A program made the position numbers and the translations under genes. This document shows positions 41,034 through 50,696 of a stretch of 64,000 bases of DNA, piece by piece. Under the pieces are notes generated by a model. It was given only the letters and a program-made list of their open reading frames with translations. It ran no database searches and was not told the origin of the DNA. Source of the stretch: Flavobacteriales bacterium (lineage in GTDB: Bacteria; Bacteroidota; Bacteroidia; Flavobacteriales; Flavobacteriaceae); NCBI GenBank assembly GCA_004213645.1, contig SGZF01000005.1, positions 1-64,000 on the forward strand, written 5' to 3'. Numbering within the stretch: the stretch's first letter is position 1; each line of letters opens with the position of its first letter.

Positions 41034-41534
41034 ATGGATACTTACAAGACAAGATTAAAAAATATAACAACCTTCATTTTTGATGTAGACGGAGTAATGA
41101 CAAATGGTAAAATTATATACACTCATGATGGAAAGATAGATAGACAATTCAATGCAAAAGATGGCTATGCAATAAAACATGCCATTTCAAAGGGATATAG
41201 AATTGCTATTATATCTGGAGGCATGCAAGAAAATGTAAGGACTAGACTGAATTCATTGGGTGTTGAAGATGTTTTTCTAAAGGCTTTCAATAAAATTGAA
41301 ATATTAGAAAATTTTATGAAGGAAAAAGGTCTAGAAAAAAAGAATATTCTTTATATGGGTGATGATAACCCAGATATCGGACCACTAAAAGTTGTCGGGA
41401 TCTCGTCATGCCCTAAAGATGCATCAGTAGATGTAAAGTCAATATGTGATTATATATCTCATAAAGATGGAGGTTTTGGATGTGTTAGAGATGTAATTGA
41501 ACAAGTAATGAGAATTCATAATAAATGGATTTAG
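41034..41534 (+). CDS. kdsC: 3-deoxy-D-manno-octulosonate 8-phosphate phosphatase (HAD family)
   Basis: FIFDVDGVMTNGKI, KDGYAIKHAISKG, MGDDNPDIGPLKVVG; start taken as MDTYKTRL. Confidence 0.88.
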   Translation: MDTYKTRLKNITTFIFDVDGVMTNGKIIYTHDGKIDRQFNAKDGYAIKHAISKGYRIAIISGGMQENVRTRLNSLGVEDVFLKAFNKIEILENFMKEKGLEKKNILYMGDDNPDIGPLKVVGISSCPKDASVDVKSICDYISHKDGGFGCVRDVIEQVMRIHNKWI

Positions 41535-42121
41535 TTAATAGATCAAAGTATAAAATTATTTTGGGCTCAGGATCAGCAAGAAGGAGTGAGTTATTGAGTA
41601 TGACAGGCATCAATTTTATAGTGAACTCCATTCCAGTAGATGAAAGTTTTCCTGATTCTCTTGAAGGTGCAGAAATTTCAGAATATATAGTTAAAAATAA
41701 ATCTGATGCTTTTAATAACTTAATAAAAGAAAATGAAATTATAATTACTGCTGATACTCTTGTGTGGTTTGAAAACAAATGTTTAGGCAAGCCTAAGGAT
41801 AAAAAAGAAGCAAGATATATGCTTAAATTATTTGCTGGTAAATCTCATGATGTAATTACTTCAGTTGGATTCTTGACTTCCAGTAAGTTTAAATTATTGA
41901 CTGAAAGCACAACTGTTAGATATAAAAATCTTTCTGATAAAGAGATTGAATATTATGTTGAAAAAGAAAATCCAATTGATAAAGCTGGAAGTTACGGCAT
42001 TCAGGATTGGATAGGCATGGTTGGAGTTGAAAACGTAAACGGTAGTTATACAAGTGTTCTTGGTTTACCTGTACCTCAAGTAACTAACGAAATAATTAAC
42101 ATTATTAATGAAAATCTTTAA
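41525..42121 (+). CDS. maf: Maf-like nucleotide pyrophosphatase
   Basis: ILGSGSARRSELLSM, ADTLVWF, DKAGSYGIQ. Confidence 0.94.
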   Translation: MDLVNRSKYKIILGSGSARRSELLSMTGINFIVNSIPVDESFPDSLEGAEISEYIVKNKSDAFNNLIKENEIIITADTLVWFENKCLGKPKDKKEARYMLKLFAGKSHDVITSVGFLTSSKFKLLTESTTVRYKNLSDKEIEYYVEKENPIDKAGSYGIQDWIGMVGVENVNGSYTSVLGLPVPQVTNEIINIINENL

Positions 42122-42572
42122 GTTAAAATATTCACAAAAGCTACCTATTAATTTGAATGAAGCATGGGATTTTTTATCATCGCCACAGAATTTAGAATTA
42201 ATAACTCCAAAGTCTATGGGCTTTAATATAACTGATTGGGATAAAAAAAAGGCCTACCCTGGTCAAATCATTCAGTATACTGTTAAACCTCTGCTTGGAA
42301 TAAAGATTAACTGGGTTACAGAAATTACTCAAGTTAGGTACCAAGAGTTTTTCATTGATGAACAAAGGTTTGGTCCCTACAGTTTCTGGCATCACAAGCA
42401 TTTCATCAAAGAAATTGAAGGTGGTGTGTTAATGGAAGATGTAATTCATTACAAAATACCCTTGGGTCCAATTGGCGTCCTTCTTAATTTCTTTTTTATT
42501 AATTCTAAACTAAAAAGTATTTTCAAATACAGAAAACATGAATTAATAAAAACTTTTGGAGACTATAAATAA
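42108..42572 (+). CDS. SRPBCC-family ligand-binding protein
   Basis: LPINLNEAWDFLSSPQNLELITP…, helix-grip-type sequence. Confidence 0.75.
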   Translation: MKIFKLKYSQKLPINLNEAWDFLSSPQNLELITPKSMGFNITDWDKKKAYPGQIIQYTVKPLLGIKINWVTEITQVRYQEFFIDEQRFGPYSFWHHKHFIKEIEGGVLMEDVIHYKIPLGPIGVLLNFFFINSKLKSIFKYRKHELIKTFGDYK

Positions 42573-43265
42573 ATGAAAAATATACTTCTAATAGGAGGTT
42601 CAACAGGAATTGGCTATGAACTTTCAAAAAAACTCGTTGACAACAATAATGTCTTTGTATCTTCTAGAAATACAGAAATTTTTAATGGTACTGAAATCAA
42701 AACTCATGAACTAAATTTAGATGATGATTTTGAATTAGATTGGTTACCCGATCAAATAGATGGCTTTGTTTACTTACCTGGTACAATAAATCTTAGACCA
42801 TTTAAGGGCATTAAGCCTTCAACTTTTATGGATGACTTTAATATTAATGTAATGGGTTGTGTCAAAATACTTCAAAAGATTTTACCTAGACTTCAATCTG
42901 CAGATTATCCTAGCATTGTTATGTTTAGTACAGTTGCAGTCAAACTAGGGATGCCTTTTCATAGCTCAGTTTCTGCATCTAAGGGAGCAATCGAAGGTTT
43001 GACTAGATCTCTTGCTGCAGAATTTGCTCCAAAAATAAGAGTAAATGCTATCGCCCCATCTATACTTAATACACCAATGGCAGAAAAGTTTCTTAATTCA
43101 GAGTCAAAGATGGATAATGCTAGGAATAGACATCCAATGAAAGAGATTGGATCTGCCCAGGATATATCTGAAATGGTTAATTTTTTATTAAGTGAAAAAA
43201 GTAAATGGATGACTGGTCAAATAATTCCATTCGACGGAGGAATGAGTTCACTTAAGACTAATTAA
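42573..43265 (+). CDS. SDR-family protein with non-canonical active site (VSASK in place of YxxxK)
   Basis: GGSTGIGYELS nucleotide-binding motif; FDGGMSS tail; Tyr replaced by Val (GTT at 42969-42971). Confidence 0.88.
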   Translation: MKNILLIGGSTGIGYELSKKLVDNNNVFVSSRNTEIFNGTEIKTHELNLDDDFELDWLPDQIDGFVYLPGTINLRPFKGIKPSTFMDDFNINVMGCVKILQKILPRLQSADYPSIVMFSTVAVKLGMPFHSSVSASKGAIEGLTRSLAAEFAPKIRVNAIAPSILNTPMAEKFLNSESKMDNARNRHPMKEIGSAQDISEMVNFLLSEKSKWMTGQIIPFDGGMSSLKTN

Positions 43266-43411
43266 TGAGAGGAGTTAAAAAACAAAACCTTCCAACAAAA
43301 ATATGTATCATATGCAGCCTAGAATTTTCATGGAGAAAAAAATGGGAAAAAAATTGGGATGAGGTAAAATACTGTAGCAAATTATGCAGACGCAAAAGAC
43401 AAATAGTATAG
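43265..43411 (+). CDS. DUF2256 small zinc-ribbon-like protein, 48 aa (MRGVKKQNLPTKICIICSLEFSWRKKWEKNWDEVKYCSKLCRRKRQIV)
   Basis: Own translation; absent from ORF track; TAATG coupling with SDR stop; CxxC…CxxxC and WRKKWEKNWDEVKYCS signature. Confidence 0.9.
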   Translation: MRGVKKQNLPTKICIICSLEFSWRKKWEKNWDEVKYCSKLCRRKRQIV

Positions 43412-44676
43412 TTTGGTTTAGAAATAACATGAGGGTTGAAGATAATAGTTCCTTAACAAATGCAATCAGTAACTCAGATAGTGTTATCGGTTATATTAAT
43501 ATTGATCCTAAAAACTTCATTTTCACAAATTATGGATTTAAAAAAACGGAAAAGTATAGAGCAAAATTTTTACTAGAGACAATATCTGACTTAAAAAGAC
43601 AACTTGACTCATTAAATATATCATTAATTATAACTCATGATGACTTTGAAAAATCATTAAAGAAAATAATTAATCAGTATGAAATAACAAACATCTATTT
43701 ACAAACAGAATGGACAAGAGATGAATTAACAGAAGAGTCTTTTATACCAGAAAAAATTAATTTAATTAAAGATTTTGATCAGTTTCTTTACTCACCCACT
43801 GATGTAAAAGGTTTGTACGATAATATACCCATAGGATTCTCTAACTTCAGAAAAAAATGTGAGAAATATTTATCCGTCAATAACATTTTATCAATACCCA
43901 AATCACTAAATTCTAATAATAAAATTTTAGAAGACTACCCAATTCCATCATTATCTGATCTTGGATTTAAAGACTTCGAAATACACAAAGACTCAGTTTT
44001 TAGGTTTAGAGGTGGAGAAACAAGTGCTAAGGATAGGATCAAAAACTATTTCTACGAAACTAGAAACATATCAAAATATAAATTAACTCGTAATGGACTA
44101 ATTGGTGAAAATTACAGTTCGAAATTTTCACCCTGGTTATCAAATGGTTCAGTATCGGTTAAATATATATACAAATTATTAAAAGAATACGAGACAGAAG
44201 TTGAAAAGAATGACTCTACATATTGGTTATACTTTGAGCTAATCTGGAGAGATTTTTTTAAGTATGTCTCAATGCAACACAAAGACAAGTTTTTTAGCAA
44301 AGATGGTATTTATGGAAAAGATAAAGAATGGTCCAATGATCAAGATGTATTATCAAATTGGATAAATGGTAAAACAGATGAGCCCTTTGTAAACGCAAAT
44401 ATGATAGAACTTTCACAGACAGGTTTTATGTCAAATAGAGGAAGACAGAATGTTGCAAATTATTTAACAAAAGAATTAAAGATTGATTGGAGGATTGGTG
44501 CTGAATATTTTGAATCTATGCTAATAGATTATGATGTTCATAGTAATTATGGAAATTGGCTATACAATGCTGGCATAGGGAACGATTCAATGCCATTCAG
44601 GAAGTTTAACCCAAAACTACAATCTGAAAGATATGATCCAGATAAATCTTATGAAAAAATTTGGTTGAATGATTAA
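43384..44676 (+). CDS. Cryptochrome/photolyase, DASH-type
   Basis: SIVWFRNNMRVEDN; ELSQTGFMSNRGRQNVANYL…DWRIGAEYFESMLIDYDVHSNYGNW. Confidence 0.9.
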   Translation: MQTQKTNSIVWFRNNMRVEDNSSLTNAISNSDSVIGYINIDPKNFIFTNYGFKKTEKYRAKFLLETISDLKRQLDSLNISLIITHDDFEKSLKKIINQYEITNIYLQTEWTRDELTEESFIPEKINLIKDFDQFLYSPTDVKGLYDNIPIGFSNFRKKCEKYLSVNNILSIPKSLNSNNKILEDYPIPSLSDLGFKDFEIHKDSVFRFRGGETSAKDRIKNYFYETRNISKYKLTRNGLIGENYSSKFSPWLSNGSVSVKYIYKLLKEYETEVEKNDSTYWLYFELIWRDFFKYVSMQHKDKFFSKDGIYGKDKEWSNDQDVLSNWINGKTDEPFVNANMIELSQTGFMSNRGRQNVANYLTKELKIDWRIGAEYFESMLIDYDVHSNYGNWLYNAGIGNDSMPFRKFNPKLQSERYDPDKSYEKIWLND

Positions 44677-46159
44677 TAAATGTTGCATAGCTTTTCCAAA
44701 TCAGCTTTTCAAGGAAAGTAGTTTAATTAAAAAAAATAATCATCTCTTTTTAGTAGAGGAATATTTATTTTTTAAACAATATAAATTTCACAAACAAAAA
44801 ATCTCATTCCATAGAGCAACTATGAAATTCTATGAGGATTATTTGGAAAATAAAGGCCTAAGAGTTTCCTACATTAATTCACATGATGATCAATCTAACA
44901 TTTTAGTACTTTTAGATACAATTAAATCTCAAGGTTTCAATCTTATTGAAATGTACGACCCTGTTGATTATCTTTTGAATAAAAGGATTAAAAGAAAATG
45001 TGAGGAACATAAAATAGACTTATTAATTCATGAATCTCCACATTTTTTAAATACAAACGAGGATCTTAAAGATTTTTTTAAGGAATCTAAAAAAAAGTTT
45101 TTTCAAACTACTTTTTATAAAAACGAGAGAAAAAAAAGAAATATCCTTATAGATCCAAATGGAAGACCAGAAGGCGGGGAGTGGACATATGATATGCTAA
45201 ATAGAAAGAAGTATCCAAAAGGAGAAATTCCTCCTAAAATTGATATACCTCAAAAAAATGATTATATCATTGATTCTAAATTATATACAGAAAAAAATTT
45301 TAAAGATAACTATGGTGAAATGGGTATATTTAATTACCCGATTTCTTTTGATGAATCTGAAAAATGGTTTGATGATTTTTTAGAAAATAGATTCAAGATG
45401 TTTGGTGACTATGAAGATGCTATAGTTAAAGATGAGATTACATTAAATCATAGTGTATTAAGTCCATTGATGAATGTTGGACTTCTTAGTCCAAAACATA
45501 TTATATCTAAATCAATAGATTTTTCTAAAAATAATAATATTCCAATTAACTCAACTGAAGGTTTTATAAGACAAATAACAGGTTGGAGAGAATTTATTAG
45601 AGGTATTTATGTGGTTAAAGGAAGCTATGAAAGAACACTAAATTATTGGGGATTCAAAAGAAAAATTCCAAGATCATTCTACACTGGTGAAACAGGAATA
45701 GAACCGATTGATAATTCAATTCAAAAAGTTCTTAAAACTGGTTATTTACATCATATTGAAAGATTAATGATACTTGGAAACTTTATGTTATTATGTGAAT
45801 TTGATCCAGATGAAGTTTACAAGTGGTTCATGGAATTATTTATTGACTCATATGACTGGGTTATGGTACCCAATATATATGGTATGAGTCAATTTGCTGA
45901 TGGTGGACTGATGTCCACAAAACCTTATATAAGCAGTAGTAATTATGTATATAAAATGAGTGATTATAAAAAAGGTGAATGGGATATTGTTTGGGACGGT
46001 CTATTTTGGAGATTTATGGATAGACAAAGAGATTTTTTTATCAAAAATCCAAGACTAAGAATGCTTGTTAGTACATTTGATAAAATGAGCCCTGAAAAAA
46101 GAGAAAAGCATATCCTTAATGCAGAAAAATATTTATGTAAAATTGACAATGAAAATTAA
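44669..46159 (+). CDS. Cryptochrome/photolyase-related protein (DPRP, PF04244-type)
   Basis: HRATMKFYEDYL; RQITGWREFIRGIY; MSQFADGGLMSTKPYISSSNYVYKMSDY. Confidence 0.88.
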   Translation: MINKCCIAFPNQLFKESSLIKKNNHLFLVEEYLFFKQYKFHKQKISFHRATMKFYEDYLENKGLRVSYINSHDDQSNILVLLDTIKSQGFNLIEMYDPVDYLLNKRIKRKCEEHKIDLLIHESPHFLNTNEDLKDFFKESKKKFFQTTFYKNERKKRNILIDPNGRPEGGEWTYDMLNRKKYPKGEIPPKIDIPQKNDYIIDSKLYTEKNFKDNYGEMGIFNYPISFDESEKWFDDFLENRFKMFGDYEDAIVKDEITLNHSVLSPLMNVGLLSPKHIISKSIDFSKNNNIPINSTEGFIRQITGWREFIRGIYVVKGSYERTLNYWGFKRKIPRSFYTGETGIEPIDNSIQKVLKTGYLHHIERLMILGNFMLLCEFDPDEVYKWFMELFIDSYDWVMVPNIYGMSQFADGGLMSTKPYISSSNYVYKMSDYKKGEWDIVWDGLFWRFMDRQRDFFIKNPRLRMLVSTFDKMSPEKREKHILNAEKYLCKIDNEN

Positions 46160-46424
46160 AAATACACAAGAAATAGATAGAATAATTGAAATGGCATGGG
46201 AGGACAGGACTCCATTTGAAGCCATTTTTCTTCAGTTTGACATAAATGAAAAGGAATTAAAAAGTATTATGAGGAATAATCTTAAAGAAAGTAGTTTTAA
46301 ATTATGGAGAAAAAGAGTCAGCGGTAGAAAAACAAAACACACAAAACTTAGAGAAACGAATGTTGATAGATTTAAATGTAAAATGCAGAAAAATATATCA
46401 AATAATAAAATATCAAAGAGATAA
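46149..46424 (+). CDS. TIGR03643/DUF2805 family small protein
   Basis: IDRIIEMAWEDRTPFEAIFLQFDINEKELKSIMR…SFKLWRKRVSGRKTKH; start reset to MKIKNTQE. Confidence 0.82.
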   Translation: MKIKNTQEIDRIIEMAWEDRTPFEAIFLQFDINEKELKSIMRNNLKESSFKLWRKRVSGRKTKHTKLRETNVDRFKCKMQKNISNNKISKR

Positions 46425-46426
46425 TG

Positions 46427-47737
46427 CTAAAATCTCTCAATATCAGCTCCTATAGATTTTAATCTTTCCACAATATTTTCATATCCTCTGTCTATTTGTT
46501 CAACATTTTGAATTATACTCTCACCTGAAGCAGAAAGTGCCGCAATTAGCAAGGCAATTCCAGCTCTAATATCAGGAGAAGACATTATTGTTGGTTTTAA
46601 TGAGGATTTAAAATTATGACCAATTACTGAAGCTCGGTGAGGGTCACATAGAATTATTTTTGCACCCATATCTATGAGTTTATCAACAAAAAATAGTCTA
46701 CTTTCAAACATTTTTTGATGTATTAAGGTGCTTCCCTCTGCTTGAGTTGCAACAACAAGTACAATAGAAATTAAGTCAGGGCTAAACCCAGGCCATGGTG
46801 CATCAGAAATCGTTAGTATAGAACCATCTATATAGTTTGAAATCTTATAACCATTAATGTGAGCAGGAATTACTATATCATCATCTTCTCTATTTACTGA
46901 AATACCAACTTTTCTAAATACTTCAGGAATTTGACCTAAATTTTGCCAAGAAACATTTTTTATTCTAAGATTACTTTTTGTCATAGCTGCCAAACCAATC
47001 CAGCTTCCAATTTCAATCATATCTGGAAGAACTTTATGTTTCGCACCACCCAAAATATTAACGCCTTCAATTTCTAACATATTTGAACCAACACCAGAAA
47101 TCTTTGCACCCATATTATTTAAAAGCAAACATAATTGTTGTATATATGGTTCACAAGCAGCATTATAAATTGATGTAAAACCTTCTGCTAAAACTGAAGC
47201 CATTAGAATATTTGCAGTTCCAGTAACAGAGGCTTCATCCAGAAGTATACTTGATCCTTTAAGACCATCTTTAGAATAGACAGAATATGTTTTATTTATT
47301 GAGTTATAATCAAGCTTAGCACCAAGCTTTTCTAAATTAATAAAGTGTGTATCTAACCTCCTTCTTCCAATTTTATCTCCACCGGGTCGAGGAATTGATG
47401 CAAATCCGAACCTGGAAAGTAATGGACCCACTAACATTATTGAACCTCTTAGTGATTTAGCATCCTCTAAAAACTTACCTTTTTTTAGATAATCAAGATC
47501 AATGTTTTTGGAATTAAAAGTAAATTTTCCTTTTTCTAATTTTGTGACATTAACTCCAAGTTTCACCAATATGTCAATTAGCTTATTAACATCAATTATA
47601 TCAGGTATATTTGAGATTGTAACATCAATCTCTGAAAGTAACGTTGCACATATTACTTGAAGAGCTTCATTTTTAGCACCTTGGGGTGTGATTTCACCCG
47701 ACAATTTAATACCTCCCCTTACTCTTAGACTGGACAT
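46427..47737 (-). CDS. murA: UDP-N-acetylglucosamine 1-carboxyvinyltransferase
   Basis: GGIKLSGEITPQGAKNEALQ; RRLDTHFINLEKLGA; DIRAGIALLIAAL. Confidence 0.94.
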   Translation of the reverse strand: MSSLRVRGGIKLSGEITPQGAKNEALQVICATLLSEIDVTISNIPDIIDVNKLIDILVKLGVNVTKLEKGKFTFNSKNIDLDYLKKGKFLEDAKSLRGSIMLVGPLLSRFGFASIPRPGGDKIGRRRLDTHFINLEKLGAKLDYNSINKTYSVYSKDGLKGSSILLDEASVTGTANILMASVLAEGFTSIYNAACEPYIQQLCLLLNNMGAKISGVGSNMLEIEGVNILGGAKHKVLPDMIEIGSWIGLAAMTKSNLRIKNVSWQNLGQIPEVFRKVGISVNREDDDIVIPAHINGYKISNYIDGSILTISDAPWPGFSPDLISIVLVVATQAEGSTLIHQKMFESRLFFVDKLIDMGAKIILCDPHRASVIGHNFKSSLKPTIMSSPDIRAGIALLIAALSASGESIIQNVEQIDRGYENIVERLKSIGADIERF

Positions 47738-48384
47738 TAATATCTTCTTTTAGGCTTTTTTCTGTTTTTATTATTTGACTTATAATTATTATTTGTCTTA
47801 ACTCTATTTTTAAGGAATTCACTCGAGTCAGTCAATGGCAATTTTGAATCTGGAACTTTAAGGGTACCATTTGATAAGTCAGATAAATGATTAAAGATCA
47901 CTTTATCATCTACAGAATCCTTGTTCCAGTTTAGGAAGCATTTCTTCATATGATTAGCAATATTAGCTATAAGCTTATCTTTCAGTTCACCCTCCTCCCA
48001 CTCCATTGCTATGTCAATCATTTTTTTTATGTTATTTCCGTAGAATCTGTATCTAGGATAATTCTGAGGATATTCTAGTTTATTTGGTTTACTATTAACA
48101 TAGATTTCTTTTGAAGGTTTTTCAAAAGGAGAATCTACATCTAATTCAAAGTCTGACATAATAAATAATTGAGCCCAAAGTTTATGCTGAAAGTCTGGAA
48201 CATCTCTTAAATGTGGATTAAGATTTCCCATTACACCAATTATAGCTTTAGCCATATTATTCCTTTTATCTTTATCTTTTAACGCAACTGCCTGATCAAT
48301 CATCTGATGAATATGCCTTCCATATTCTGGAATTATCAGTTTGGTTCTTTCTGTATTGTATTCTAATGAATTCATATTTCGCAA
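47737..48384 (-). CDS. DUF4290 domain-containing protein
   Basis: Sequence pattern and position next to murA as in Bacteroidetes; basic C-terminal tail. Confidence 0.75.
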   Translation of the reverse strand: MRNMNSLEYNTERTKLIIPEYGRHIHQMIDQAVALKDKDKRNNMAKAIIGVMGNLNPHLRDVPDFQHKLWAQLFIMSDFELDVDSPFEKPSKEIYVNSKPNKLEYPQNYPRYRFYGNNIKKMIDIAMEWEEGELKDKLIANIANHMKKCFLNWNKDSVDDKVIFNHLSDLSNGTLKVPDSKLPLTDSSEFLKNRVKTNNNYKSNNKNRKKPKRRY

Positions 48385-48405
48385 TTTAATAAATTAATTA
48401 CCAAT

Positions 48406-48699
48406 TTAAAGGCTAATTATACTATCAATGGAACTCACTTCTTTATAAATCTTAATGATTTTTGATGGATTTGAAGCAAAGTATTTAAAAGATAGACTTA
48501 TAAATTTATTATTTGAAGATGATTTTTGACTAATATCTCCATCATAATTTTTTAGAATTTTTTTTAATTTACTAACCTCCCCTTCAACATCTTTAACTAT
48601 AAATTTAAACAAGTAAGATCCAGGCCAATCTTGAGATTCTTTCAATTGTTTTTCAAATCTTGAATAAAATTCTTCAGATTTAGTGCTTTTATTTGTCAA
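48406..48699 (-). CDS. DUF493-family protein, probable TTG start
   Basis: Conserved region LTNKSTKSEEFYSRFEKQLKESQDWPGSYLFKFIV; an alternative ATG lies at 48741. Confidence 0.65.
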   Translation of the reverse strand: MTNKSTKSEEFYSRFEKQLKESQDWPGSYLFKFIVKDVEGEVSKLKKILKNYDGDISQKSSSNNKFISLSFKYFASNPSKIIKIYKEVSSIDSIISL

Positions 48700-48751
48700 G
48701 GAAATTAATTTTGTAAATATTAAACAAATATAATCAATCATTTTTTTAGAA

Positions 48752-49291
48752 ATGTTAGATAAAATAAATAAAAGAGTTGTGTTAGCTGGGGGACCTAGTA
48801 CAGGAAAAACTAGTATTATAAATAAATTAAAAAGTAAAAACTTTTGTTGCTTTGATGAAGCTGCTAGAGAAATACTAGACAAATTTAAACTTAAAGGTTT
48901 GGAATTTAAAAATGATCCATATGAGATAAGTAATGAAATTTTTATAAAAAGAGATATTGATTACAATAAAGCTAATTTACTTAAATGCAAAAAAAATGTT
49001 GTTTTCTATGACAGGGGAATTCATGAAATAACGGCATATCTAAATTCTATAAATATGTCATCAGATTATTGGAATAACTTGCCAAAAAAATATATATATG
49101 ATTTAATTTTTATTTTTAATCCCTGGGAAGAAATATATACAAAAGACGAAAATAGAATTGAAAATTTCAGTGATGCAAAAAAAATTAGCCCTTTTATTCA
49201 TAGAGTTTATGAAGAATCTGGAATTAATTTAATCGAAGTACCTAACATAGGTATAAATGAAAGAATCAATTTTATATTAAAAAATACATAA
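48752..49291 (+). CDS. P-loop ATPase (AAA_28/NadR-like)
   Basis: GGPSTGKTSIINKL Walker A; FDEAAREIL; FYDRGIHEI. Confidence 0.82.
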   Translation: MLDKINKRVVLAGGPSTGKTSIINKLKSKNFCCFDEAAREILDKFKLKGLEFKNDPYEISNEIFIKRDIDYNKANLLKCKKNVVFYDRGIHEITAYLNSINMSSDYWNNLPKKYIYDLIFIFNPWEEIYTKDENRIENFSDAKKISPFIHRVYEESGINLIEVPNIGINERINFILKNT

Positions 49292-50238
49292 TGGGAGAAT
49301 TTAAAATAATTTTTTTTGGAACACCCGATTTTGCTGTTAATTCTCTAAATGCAATAAATTCAAAGTTTACAGTAGATTATGTCGTTACAACTCCAGATAA
49401 AAGATCAGGAAGAGGTCAAAAAATTCATGAAAGTGAAATAAAAAAATATGCTATTAATAATAACATTAGTTTTCTTCAACCTGATGATTTAAAAGATTCA
49501 ATATTCATAGAAAAAATTAAAGATATAAAACCTGATTTAATGATTGTTGTTGCATTTAAAAAACTTCCATCAGAATTAATTTCAATACCAAAGTTTGGAA
49601 CTATAAATCTTCATGCCTCTTTACTGCCTGAATATAGAGGTGCTGCTCCAATAAACTGGTGCATAATAAATGGTGAAACTAAAACAGGTGTCACTACTTT
49701 TTTTATAAATGAGGATATAGATCAAGGGGATATATTACTTCAAAAAGACATTAAAATAAATGATGATGATGACTTTGAGTCTCTTTACTTAAAATTATCA
49801 AACCTGGGTGCTGAACTACTTGTTAATACTATTAAAGGAGTTACAACCAAAAAAATAAAGTCTTTCAAACAAGAGAAAAATAATGAATATAATCTTGCAC
49901 CAAAACTAACTTCTGAAAACACTAGAATCGACTGGAATCTTTCAGTACAAAAAATAATTTCTAAAATCAAAGGGTTATCACCCAGACCAGGAGCATGGAC
50001 AATGATAAAAAATGGAGATGATGAAATAAGAATGAAAATTCTAAAAGCAAAAGAAAAGATGGATTATAATTCAAATAAAAAAAATGGAAATATCGTTACA
50101 GAAAATGGAGAATTATTAATTATTAATTCTAGTGGAATAACTAATTGTGTGATAATCCAGCTAGAAAATAAGAGAAAAATGCATGCAAAGGAGTTAATCA
50201 ATGGATTCAAATTTCATAAAAATTCCTATGTTTATTGA
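49291..50238 (+). CDS. fmt: Methionyl-tRNA formyltransferase
   Basis: FFGTPDFAVNSL; NLHASLLPEYRGAAPINW; LSPRPGAWT. Confidence 0.96.
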   Translation: MGEFKIIFFGTPDFAVNSLNAINSKFTVDYVVTTPDKRSGRGQKIHESEIKKYAINNNISFLQPDDLKDSIFIEKIKDIKPDLMIVVAFKKLPSELISIPKFGTINLHASLLPEYRGAAPINWCIINGETKTGVTTFFINEDIDQGDILLQKDIKINDDDDFESLYLKLSNLGAELLVNTIKGVTTKKIKSFKQEKNNEYNLAPKLTSENTRIDWNLSVQKIISKIKGLSPRPGAWTMIKNGDDEIRMKILKAKEKMDYNSNKKNGNIVTENGELLIINSSGITNCVIIQLENKRKMHAKELINGFKFHKNSYVY

Positions 50239-50361
50239 GAAAATAAGCGACATTATCAACAAAATCGCGTATTTATTAACAAAAATTCACCTTTTAGGAC
50301 TATATATTACTTGACTTTCATAATATCCCGTATTTTGGTACAAACATTAAAATTAAGTGAT

Positions 50362-50634
50362 ATGAACAAATCAGAATTAATTGATGCAATGGCAGCTAGC
50401 TCTGGCATTTCTAAAGCATCAGCGAAAATGGCTCTAGAATCATTTCTAGGGAGTGTTAGTTCAACTTTAAAAGGTGGTGGAAGAGTTTCACTAGTTGGAT
50501 TTGGATCTTGGTCAGTTTCTCAAAGAGCTGCTCGAGATGGAAGAAATCCTCAAACTGGAGCAACTATTAAAATACCTGCAAAAAAAGTTGTAAAATTTAA
50601 AGCTGGATCTGAACTTTCGAGTACAGTAAACTAG
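50362..50634 (+). CDS. HU-family DNA-binding protein
   Basis: MNKSELIDAMA start; GFGSWSVSQRAARDGRNPQTGATIKIPAKKVVKFKAG. Confidence 0.95.
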   Translation: MNKSELIDAMAASSGISKASAKMALESFLGSVSSTLKGGGRVSLVGFGSWSVSQRAARDGRNPQTGATIKIPAKKVVKFKAGSELSSTVN

Positions 50635-50664
50635 TTTTAAATTCATTTAAAAAATGTGTTAAAG

Positions 50665-50693
50665 GAGCTTCTATTTAGAAGCTCTTTTTTTTT
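50665..50693 (+). terminator. Rho-independent terminator after HU
   Basis: GAGCTTC-TATTTA-GAAGCTC-T9. Confidence 0.9.
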
Positions 50694-50696
50694 ATT

